Part shown: piece after piece, positions 56,150 through 64,000 of the stretch | Numbering within the stretch: position 1 is the stretch's first letter | Layout of the letters: each line of letters starts with the position of its first letter | Program-made: the position numbers and the translations under genes | Notes under the pieces: model-generated | Databases searched by the model: none | What the model was told of the DNA's origin: nothing | Seen by the model: only the letters and a program-made list of their open reading frames with translations | NCBI GenBank assembly: GCA_036250195.1 | Contig: JAVHZZ010000002.1 | Location: 365,202,124-365,266,123, forward strand | DNA from: Mixophyes australis | Lineage: Eukaryota; Chordata; Amphibia; Anura; Limnodynastidae | DNA: 64,000 nucleotides | Direction of reading: 5' to 3'

Positions 56150-57490
56150 TTCCCCAGTTGCCTGCATGCTCTCAAATGAAAGTTTTAATTGTGTTCATGA
56201 AGACAAATTTTTAGACTGATACAAATTTACAAAATTGTGTTTGCTGTTATAAGTATCCAAAATAAATTGAATGCAAACTAGAGCTGAAACTGTTTGTTCA
56301 TCTGTGAATATGAATACATTAGGTAAGAACATTTCCAGAAAAGTGTGAACAACAAATATGCGTTCAGACAGATACTACTGAGGTGGGAAGAAACAATGTA
56401 CAAGGTTAGCCTGTATCCATGTATTATAGTACAGATGGCACCAAGCTATTAACCTTCAGAAAAGGTTACAGCAATTTTCATAGAACGCATGTTTCTGGTA
56501 GGGATGATTAAGAACTACAAAGGTCCTTCAGGAGATCTAAACATTGATTTTCTACCTATTTTTAGATATGTTATTCAAAGAAAACATGTGTTGGACAACT
56601 TTATGAACATTCATCATGGGTGACTACCAACTCTATCTTGCAGTCACTTAACTAAACCAGATTAAGAGTTTACAAACACCTTCCTAAGCAGGTGGAATGT
56701 TAATGAACCTTTGGGGTTTCACATCTCTGACAAGTGTGTTTGACCATTTATTATTCTGTTCATGCTACATTCCTCATATCGGCAGAAGGAAAGTCATACA
56801 GTTGCATAGCCTAGAAAGGAGGACACAGTGGGTCAGGCTGCACTAACCCTGTATTTTCCAAAGTTAAACTAAAAAATATTATTGGGCCTAGAAATGGACA
56901 TAGAAATCGCAAATACAAATGTATTAATTCTCAAATCTTAATTTAGATGCAGAGCTTCACAGATAATAATCAATCCATTGTTAATTTTAATAGAATATAA
57001 AATAGTGGTTCAGCAGACACACAGCTTAAAACAAGTTTCAGGGTGGCCCATTTGTGTATACCCTTGTTATATGTGTATATAAAAGACTAAAAATCACCCA
57101 CATATAGTCCCATACTTATCAGCTTAAATAGCTAATTATAAAAGCAGCCTGCTAATCAATAATAGTTCAGGTTACAGAAATGCAAGGTATCAGATTGAAA
57201 TGACATTATTGAATGTTTGTATCAGACAGTAAACACAGTTTATTAACTTATTAAGAACAAACTACACAATACAAAGTATTAGATTGATATTAGGTTACTG
57301 AATGAGTAAATAAAACAGAAAGCATTCAGGCAAATGTGGTGGTGCAAAATCAATTTATAAGATAAAAAAAACAATATGTACAAAAAAATTACTCAGTATT
57401 TTAATCTATTATGCTGCTGATTAATACTATATACTGTAGCATTTTTTCAGAAAAAATATGTTCCTGGATAAAACAAAAAACTAATAAACA
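56150..57490. other. Non-coding DNA
   Basis: No gene recognised. Confidence 0.5.
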
Positions 57491-57492
57491 GC

Positions 57493-57494
<2 letters not shown>

Positions 57495-57537
<43 letters not shown>
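57495..57537. repeat. (TA)n microsatellite
   Basis: A pure TA run that abuts the 3' LTR of Gypsy G2; it hides any target-site duplication there. Confidence 0.95.
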
Positions 57538-57539
<2 letters not shown>

Positions 57540-57854
57540 TGAAAAACAGATAGCTCCTCACACAGGTTTTCCTGAAGAACTTTGACTTTTATTTTACTTG
57601 TCAGGATGGAAAAACAGTTTTGGTAGTGTCATCATAAAACAAATGAAGCATTCACTACAATGAACATAATCCAATAGCCCTTAACTCTGGCTATAACAGT
57701 TAAGTCTCTAACTGGTCACTGGCCACTTGTTGACACCAGTCTTACACACACAGATCAAACCCAGCATTTTAAGCTTCCTGTCAGGTCTTGCACTGGCTGA
57801 CTCCTTAATTGATTGGACCAGCTGCTCCACCTGGTCTCCTGCTCTGTGTGTGCA
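57538..57854 (-). repeat. G2 3' LTR (317 bp)
   Basis: On the minus strand it starts TGCACACACAGAGCAGGAGA and ends GGAGCTATCTGTTTTTCACA. It aligns along its full length with the 5' LTR at 60566-60873, with roughly 85-90% identity by eye. AATAAAAGTC near its end is a likely polyadenylation signal. Confidence 0.85.
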
Positions 57855-58279
57855 GATTTAACCCTTTCTGCACCTTTAGGCTGTGGTTTCCCAGGGAAAC
57901 CACCACTGTTTTCTCTATTAGACTGTGGCAAAGTGTCCAAATTTCCACATACCCCTCCCCTTTGCTTCGTCCAGCTACACAAAGCAGACTACCGCAGGGA
58001 GCGCAAAACTGCCCTCTTTGTCATACACCAGTCCCTTTGGCTTCATCAACCCCAGTGAAGTAGATACTACAGGAGGTGCAGTTTTATGGAAGTGGGCATC
58101 TGCAGTTTTAAGTTTAGGTCCTAGTCTATGCCCTCTCAGTGGGGTCTTCTCATGCCAGGTTTTTAGAATAGCGACATGTTTCACTTGTCGTTCTTGACTT
58201 TTATTCATCTGGGGACTTTATCTCTATTCTTCTTATACAAGAATGGGGCCCTGTAATCAGACGTTGGAGAGGTATTTTT

Positions 58280-58738
58280 TCACTTTGGGCAGGATAAGCA
58301 AAAGCTTTTTACAGCCCTATGTATTCCTGGCCAGTAACAGCGTAGTAAAACTCTTTCCCGAGTCTTATCCTCTCCTAAATGACCCCCATAAAGATGTGTA
58401 TGTGCGGTTTCCAATATTACAGGCACGTGTACCTGCGGTATTAACAGCTGTTTAACTTTCTTTCCCTGAACAACCCCCTCCCTATACAACAAATCCCCTT
58501 TAATAAAGAAATACAGTACACATTCTACCCGTCTGGCAGCTTTCATCACATCATTGACTTTTACCACAGATCTAAATGTAGTTTCTAGGTTAGCATCATT
58601 ATGTCTCTTTATGTCTCCGGTCTCTTTTCCCGGGCCCAGTGAGAGTTGGACAGGTTCCTTTAAGATTGAACTTTCGGCAGGTGTGTCAGTTGCCGATATG
58701 TCCAACCAGATCCGGTCACTAAGAACCTCCTTGAACAT
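58280..58738 (-). pseudogene. G2 integrase, linker and zinc-binding domain
   Basis: It begins right after the protease end (YPLILG...MFKEVLSDRIWLDIS) with a variable linker, then LYREGVVQGKKVKQLLIPQ and the HHCC zinc domain: HTHLYGGHLGEDKTRERVLL, RCYWPGIHRAVKSFCLSCPK. H..H and C-x2-C are all present. Integrase would join element cDNA to the genome. The catalytic DDE core that should follow is deleted, and the frame leads into unrelated 3' sequence. Confidence 0.85.
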
Positions 58739-58744
58739 GGGAAA

Positions 58745-59206
58745 CTCTCACCCCAGGATAAGAGGGTAAGGTAGTTTTGGGGCTATAGTAGCCACTACCT
58801 CAACCGTTTGGTCTTTTAGGGTAATTGGTAGTAGAGTCTGCTTGTACTCCGCAGTAGCTCCATGAATGCACATCACCTTCACTTTAGGTAACCTTGCAGA
58901 CACCTCTTTTGGAACCAAAGAACTGGAGACTAATGTCAACTCAATTCCTGAATCCACCAGGGCCCAAACAGCACACCTATTCACCAGGACAGGCACTTGG
59001 AATGATGAAGGACTCCCCATGGAGGAAGACATAGCACAGCAAGTAGGAAAGGCTGACCTCCGCCGAGCCATAATACAGTCCATTGGTTCCTGTTGCTTTG
59101 GACATTCAGCATGGAAGTGCCCAGGTTCATTACATTCAAAGCAAAAAGGTGGAAAAACTTTTCTTACTGGCTCTGCCAGCCATAGTGTCCACTTTGGCTT
59201 GAGCAA
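58745..59206 (-). pseudogene. G2 nucleocapsid zinc knuckle and aspartic protease
   Basis: The 152-residue frame has an intact CCHC knuckle CFECNEPGHFHAEC, a spacer, and the aspartic protease: VPVLVNRCAVWALVDSGIEL followed by TLVSSSLV. DSG is the active-site triad of this family. The protease ends with KLPYPLILG, equivalent to the flap/ILGRD end. The stop falls just before the integrase linker, so a frame break separates protease and integrase. In an intact element the protease cuts Gag-Pol. Confidence 0.85.
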
Positions 59207-59239
59207 TAGCTTTGGATTCTACTCTGGAGCCTTAGACAT

Positions 59240-59862
59240 GCGTTGCAGTGCTGAGTAATGGTCTATCTTTGGATCCGCTTGTAGCTCCCATTTCTGTATG
59301 CTCTTTTCCAGCCAGCGGACACAATGGTCAATTGCCAGCATCTCCACCATGCGGCCAGGTGTATTGGTATTTGGCTGCAACTAACTCTTTATCACTTTAA
59401 ATAGATTAGCCATCTGTGAGCGAACTGATTTTCCTGGGAGATAACGCCAGTCATAGAAGCGCTGAGCTCTCCCTGCTCCAGTCACACCTACCCTGGCCAA
59501 TATTTCAGCTTTTACTTCCTGATAGACAGCAACCTGCTCATCAGATAAATCAACATAAGCACACTGAACTTCACCACCCATATATGGCGCCAGTTTCTCC
59601 GCCCAGGTTCCTGGTGGCCATTTCAGTCATGTGGCGACTATTTTAAAGGCTAAGATATATGCCTTCACATCATCTGAGGTGGCCATTTTCTCACTTGTGC
59701 TAGCTCTTTACGCAAGAACTTGTTATTCTCTGTCTGGGCCTCTGCAACCTGCAGCATTTGGGCCTGATGTGCTTATTGTGTAGCATCTACAGCTAGTAAT
59801 GCTCCCTGCTGGTCCAGCTGCCTAGTGGTCACATTCACCAGTGCCCTCGAGAGTTCCTCCAT
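59240..59862 (-). pseudogene. G2 gag with SCAN-like capsid domain
   Basis: It probably starts at 59862 (MEELSRALVNVTTRQLDQQG), with a coiled-coil-like N-terminus. After frame breaks the segment at 59581-59381 reads VYQEVKAEILARVGVTGAGR, AQRFYDWRYLPGKSVRSQMA, a stop, then TPGRMVEMLAIDHCVRWLEK. QRF.....PG......L......WL.P...T...M.E...ID...R.LP is the SCAN/Gypsy capsid C-terminal pattern. Gag is split by at least two stops or frameshifts. Confidence 0.8.
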
Positions 59863-59879
59863 ATTGCTATTTTGGTGTG

Positions 59880-60221
59880 AAGGAAAAGGAAACTTTGCTT
59901 CCCTAAGCAAAAATTAAACAGACTTGTTTGTGGGAAAGGCTATATGTCACTTGTAGTTCACAACAAATAACCATCAATCAATTGTATACACCTGTTTTGT
60001 GGTTAAGGTTTGAACCACCTAATAACTCCACACATTTGCAGCAAAGATTTTGTAATAAACAGTTTTACACATTTGCTTTGTGATTAAGGTTTGTGTCACC
60101 TATAAATTTCTCATATTAGCAGCAATGATTATGTAGCGAACAGTTTTACACATTTGCAAACAAACATTTAAATTAGGCAAGGTCTTTTTTTTCAGTACTT
60201 GCAATCAAAAGAAAAAACTTT
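59880..60221 (-). repeat. G2 5' leader with degenerate tandem repeats
   Basis: On the minus strand AAATGTGTAAAACTGTT.....ACA.AATC.TTGCTGC recurs about three times with a spacing near 75-110 bp. The leader ends GGGAAGCAAAGTTTCC upstream of gag. A similar repeat-bearing leader is seen in G4 (54950-55617). Confidence 0.65.
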
Positions 60222-60396
60222 GGGCTATATTTACTAAGCTGTGGGTTTGAAAAAGTGGGGATGTTGCCTATAGCAACCAATCAGATTCTAGCTATTATTT
60301 TGTAGAATGTAGTAAATAAATGAAAGTTAGAATCTGATTGGTTGCTATAGGCAACATCCCCACTTTTTCAAACCCGCAGCTTAGTAAATATAGCCC
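60222..60396. mobile_element. Palindromic MITE M1, second copy, nested in the G2 leader
   Basis: Same length (175 bp) and ends (GGGCTATATTTACTAAGCTG) as the copy at 17115-17289, with only a few differences. TTT lies on both sides (60219-60221 and 60397-60399). It sits between the 5' LTR and gag of G2 and so inserted after it. Confidence 0.9.
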
Positions 60397-60565
60397 TTTA
60401 TGCATTTGCCTTTGTGTTCAGAGATTGCAACAGCTTTTGCATGCAGCAAACAACAATGTAGTTAGGAGGTTTTGCATAAATTACCACCCTGGATTTTTTG
60501 GCTTGGGGGACAGCAATGATCTAGCTGTCTTTTGCACATCCCACGATGACACCACTTGAGAAAAA

Positions 60566-60873
60566 TGTGCAAGCAGGCTCCTCACACAGGTTTTCCTGAA
60601 GCACTTTGACGTTTATTTTACTTGTCAGGATGGATAAACAGTCTTCAGTCTTCAGCAAACAAATGAAGCATTCACAACAATAAACATAATCCAATAGCCC
60701 TCAACTCTGGCTATATCATTTAGGTCTCTAACTGGTCATTGACCACTTGTTGTCAACAGTCTCCCACACACAGATCAAATTCAGCTTTTAAGCTGCCTGT
60801 CAGTTCTTGCTCTGACTGACTCCTTAATTGAGTAGACCAGGTGCTACACCTGGTCACCTGCTCTGTGTGTGCA
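60566..60873 (-). repeat. G2 5' LTR (308 bp)
   Basis: On the minus strand it starts TGCACACACAGAGCAGGTGA and ends GGAGGAGCCTGCTTGCACA-like sequence (CTGCTTGCACA). TG...CA ends fit an LTR. Just inside, TGGTGTCATCGTGGGATG (plus strand near 60535-60555) may be the primer-binding site. The right edge abuts the Penelope-like DNA. Confidence 0.8.
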
Positions 60874-61453
60874 AACAAAATACAAAATAGTACAATTGGC
60901 GCTACTTATACAATCGAGTTCAACTGATGTACAAACACAATAGAATATAATTATTCCAAAATGAAAATATGTGTGAGCACAATAATAGGGTATTCTTAGT
61001 CCGGAATAATGATCTAAAACAATAAAACAGCATGTCGCCTCATAGTGTATTATTTAAGATATTAGAACATATAAAAATATTAATTATTCGTACCAAATGA
61101 ATGCTTGCCAATAGACGTATCAGGTTATAACTTCTTGTGGCAAAATATTAAAATATAGAAATATATAACGCTTATCTGTCACCGTTCCAGAGGTGTCCTC
61201 ATAGACACAATTTCCTCACTTAGCTCAATTTTCCTCCATTCGATATATGAAAAAGAACAGTATATAACATAGTGTAGTATGTAACAAACAGTAGATTTAT
61301 TTGGATAAAATGCAATAGATGCACTCACAAAGTAAAAAACATAGAAGGGCTTATCTGTCTATTCTAAAGACACGGTGTAGAATGGTATTGTCACCGAAAC
61401 TAAAGTCCTCCAGGAGCCCAAATCCAGCGGTTTCAATAAAGTGCAATAGTATG

Positions 61454-61499
61454 TCTCAATGCGTTTCGTCTCTTGCAATTACGAGACTTCATCAGGAGA
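61454..61499 (-). ncRNA. Hammerhead ribozyme motif in the Penelope terminal repeat
   Basis: Read on the minus strand: helix I arm TCTC, core CTGATGA (61489-61495), one extra A, helix II GTCTC / loop / GAGAC, core GAAAC (61463-61467), short helix III loop GCATT, helix I arm GAGA. Helix I pairs 4 bp and helix II 5 bp perfectly. Helix III would need C-G next to A-U; here the G is A (C.A mismatch), as expected from CpG decay of GAAACGCG. Hammerhead motifs are known in terminal repeats of Penelope-like elements. Activity of this copy is doubtful. Confidence 0.7.
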
Positions 61500-61999
61500 A
61501 TGCCATAGGTAAGTGTAGTTGTTCCGATGCCGGTATCTATCAAATGTTCCGCCATAATGGCGCTTGCGCATCCGCCACCATCAGATGCGCATGCGTGAGA
61601 GTGAATTATTCCAAACTTTATTATTCAGGGACAATATAATGGATGTCCTCCGGTCACCAAATTGGGCATGTGTGAAAACTTCAATAACAAGGTAACTTTG
61701 TTGTTCCACTCTAGAACAATGAACATGCCATTCGCAATAACATTATGTGGCATGTCGTTAACAAGTAGTAATACAAACTATTCCTAATAAAGTGCATTGC
61801 AAGGTGGAAATGTATATATATGCAAATACATTTATAAATAATTAGAATATAAAAACTAAACAACACAAGTGTTAAATTTAAAACATAGTCAAAATATTTT
61901 CACATATAAAACACTTTTAAAATTATATTATTTGTATATTAAAACACCACAAACATGACTCAAAAAATATATCTCTTACACCTTTATAAAAATGGGGTT

Positions 62000-62330
62000 A
62001 TTTTATAATTCTCATTAAGGCCAAATGGGGCTATAGTTTCCAATTCGTATATATCCAAAACATATCTCGTTGCGAGAGCTTTTTCTGTAAATCACCCCCT
62101 CTTAAATTCAATTTAACAAATTCAATAGCCTTAAAACTAATGTGCTTCGGATCAGAATTATGGTTCTCAATAAAATCTTTTGAGACCGAGTGACTCTCGA
62201 TCTTGTTCCTAATATTTCTGCTCCTGAATGCGTAACTTTAGTGGACGTTTGGTCTTTCCAGCATATTTGAGACCGCAGGAGCATTCTAGCAGATATATAT
62301 AGAAGTGGTTGAACAATTCATCAGATTTTT
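62000..62330 (-). pseudogene. Penelope GIY-YIG endonuclease domain
   Basis: One frame gives LECSCGLKYAGKTKRPLKLR (62305-62245), where the KYAGKT segment corresponds to the second half of the GIY-YIG motif (K/QYVG.T). After a frame break, KLNLRGGDLQKKLSQRDMFW and, in the next frame, YELETIAPFGLNENYKI give the usual C-terminus (RGGD...L..RE..WI..L.T..P.GLN). The domain nicks DNA for integration in active elements. Stops and at least two frameshifts inactivate it. Confidence 0.8.
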
Positions 62331-62794
62331 AATTTCAAACTTCCTACTATTATTGAAATTAAAGATTTTTTTTTTTTGTGGGGTTCATATATTTTTGCAT
62401 ATATTACAATGACCAAACTTAATTGACCCTTTACAATCTGACAGACTGCAAGAAACCACCTTTTCTTCCTCTTTAAGAAGACTAGGGGCTAAAATATCCT
62501 TTAAACCTGGACATTTCTTAAAAGTAATCACTGGATTGTCAGGGAGAATTTTATTCAGACCAGGATCTCTTTTTAGGATCCCCCAGTGTTTTCGTATTGT
62601 AGATCGAATTTTATTTTCCCCACTATTATACTGAGTTATAAAAGAGACGTCATCCTTACGTGGTGCCTTTTCTGATTATCTTAATAACTCTGCTCTATCT
62701 TTCTGCTTAATCTGTTTAGTTGCTTCTTCAAGTAAATCCGGATAACCCCTTTCTTTAAAGAGGTCATAATAAATCACGATCTGTTGTTCAAAGT

Positions 62795-63640
62795 CTACTG
62801 GATTGCTACAGTTCCTTTGAATTCTACTAAACTGTGAGAAGGGATGTTAGTTTTCCATTTTTTCTTATGACTACTCCTGTAGTCTAAATAACTATTAGTG
62901 TCAACCGATTTTATATAATTTTTTGTTATCACTTGGTCTCCATTACACATTAAGATTAAATGTAAAAATTCCACTTTTGTTTCATCAGAATTAACCGTAA
63001 ATTTAAGATTATACTCATTATTCCAGATATGTGCCAACAATTTTTGTAATTGTGAGATATCACCATTCCACACTATTAGGTTATCATCAATATCCCTTTT
63101 GTATAATACTATTATCTTGTTTAGGAAGGGATTAGATTCATATATATACTTTTTTTCCCAACTACCCATATGTAAGTTAGCGAAATTGGGCGCAAAGATA
63201 CTGCCCATGGCAGTGCCACAGATTTGCAGGTAAAAACAATATAAAAATTTAAAATAGTTGTGGGTAAGAATAAACTCAATAAGATCACATATAAAAACTT
63301 TATGTTCCTCAGTGATAGAGGAATCACGGTTAAGGAATTGTTGGTACAATTCAATTCTTTTAGCTTGCTGAATAGATGTATATAAGGACTGAACATCTAT
63401 AGTCACCCACATATAATTAGAGTTCCATTCAAACTCATAAAAAAATCTGTAAAACACTGTTAGTAGCCTTAAGATATGATGGGAGGCTAGAGACATATTT
63501 TCTAAGAAATATGTCAACAAATTTCGCTAAATGGGCAGTAAGAGAATCAATACCTGCAATGATAGGTCTACCTGGAGGCCTATTTAAATTTGTATGAATT
63601 TTAGGTAGATAATTAAAGATCGGTATAATTGAAGGATGCT
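62795..63640 (-). pseudogene. Penelope-like reverse transcriptase
   Basis: The 241-codon frame (63520-62795) is preceded in another frame by PKIHTNLNRPPGRPIIAG and IDSLTAHLAKFV, the family's N-terminal signature (PK.HK....PPGRPI). In the main frame: MWVTIDVQSLYTSIQQAKRI, then GTAMGSIFAPNFANLHMGSW, then the catalytic region VLYKRDIDDNLIVW. Most family members have a Y before IDD (RYIDD); here it is D, but both catalytic aspartates remain. The last part, NSDETKVEFLHLIL, matches the F.......FLD..I region. A frameshift near 63520 separates the two parts. Confidence 0.85.
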
Positions 63641-64000
63641 AGCTAGATATTTTTCTTGAATGACTGTTTGCGAGGTAATAGTTTCCGTCTGTAAGAGTTT
63701 TTGGTCTGTAAAGGGACCCGGAGATAAAAAAAATCCTCACTATCACTGTTGTTTGATCTAGTGAGGGCTGAAAACCTGTTCTTCAATACAGGTTCAAACT
63801 GGACCTTTCGATTGATTTTTGACTCAGCCTTCTGATGGCGCTCAGGGATCTTTTTCCATTGATTATTAACTCTGTGTCCTCTATTATATAACTCTTTCCC
63901 CTTAGAATCTCTATTAGGATATATTCTAGACCAATTTTTAACATTTTCATGTTGGTAGTCCCTTTTATCTTTTCCGCTCTTTGATTTTAATAACTTCAGT

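Larger units (their letters stand above)
57538..60873 (-). mobile_element. Gypsy element G2, Gmr1-type, with both LTRs
   Basis: The minus-strand order is 5' LTR (60873-60566), leader with tandem repeats and a nested MITE, gag (from 59862), SCAN-like capsid part, CCHC knuckle, protease, integrase zinc domain (about 58390-58280), a short 3' region and 3' LTR (57854-57538). Protease is followed directly by integrase, not RT, matching the Gmr1 order inferred from G1. The integrase catalytic core, RT and RNase H are deleted near 58270. The 3.3-kb length is well under the 5-7 kb usual for intact Gypsy elements. Confidence 0.85.
60874..64000 (-). mobile_element. Penelope-like element, 5' part running off the window
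   Basis: The minus-strand order is an N-terminal basic region (64000-63640), reverse transcriptase (63640-62795), a cysteine-rich linker (about 62440), GIY-YIG endonuclease (62330-62000) and a terminal repeat with a hammerhead ribozyme motif (61454-61499). RT followed by GIY-YIG is the defining layout of endonuclease-bearing Penelope-like elements. Stops and frameshifts are scattered. The left boundary against the G2 LTR at 60874 is approximate. Confidence 0.85.

Noticed and set aside
57538..60873. 5-bp target duplication for Gypsy G2
   Set aside because: The left flank is a TA microsatellite and the right flank reads AACAA; they do not match, so the duplication is lost or hidden.

Overview
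This is a vertebrate nuclear window with no host gene that I can support. The repeat content points to an anuran amphibian (frog) with a large genome: tRNA-derived SINEs ending in GAT repeats, L2/Rex-type tails, CR1 and L1 LINEs, Ty3/Gypsy elements of the Gmr1 type, a Penelope-like element, and many hAT and Harbinger-like MITEs. The taxon is an inference from recognised repeat types, not a search result. Almost all open frames over 60 codons are chance frames or transposon debris, and every transposon protein here carries stops, frameshifts, deletions or lost catalytic residues.

Layout, left to right. 1-8304: AT-rich DNA with MITEs (970-1428, 2237-2412, 5001-5333, 5686-5940), an L2-like tail (5340-5625) and a SINE (7573-7891). 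8310-9725: a long solo LTR swollen by a minisatellite. 10193-12592: CR1 fragments on the minus strand, then a degenerate minisatellite. 13439-16435: a minus-strand Gypsy element with integrase directly upstream of reverse transcriptase (Gmr1 order), internally deleted and hit by a SINE. 16895-17371: a second solo LTR, split by a MITE. 19995-21715: LINE tails, one split by an LTR-like insertion. 24040-29240: an L1-type LINE (minus), whose 5' flank is interrupted by a 1.7 kb hAT-type element (29249-30924) that itself contains a hAT MITE.

31067-35209: hAT transposon debris with a 58-bp tandem array, a transposase C-terminal half, and several hairpins. 35212-37366: minisatellite, two SINEs and a MITE-like element. 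38729-39324: third solo LTR. 40190-41206: non-autonomous hAT-like element. 43221-43518: hAT MITE. 47364-47821: two Harbinger-like MITEs back to back. 49383-50485: another Gypsy remnant. 54950-55850: a plus-strand Gypsy leader and gag fragment. 57538-60873: a minus-strand Gmr1-like element with both LTRs, gag, protease and integrase zinc domain in that order. 60874-64000: a minus-strand Penelope-like element with RT, GIY-YIG endonuclease and a hammerhead ribozyme motif.

The informative parts are the nesting relationships, the target-site duplications (TSDs) that I could read directly, the IN-before-RT order and SCAN-like capsids seen in two Gypsy copies, the hammerhead motif in the Penelope element, and the repeat arrays inside mobile elements. 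I found no tRNA, rRNA, CRISPR or bacterial-type operon.
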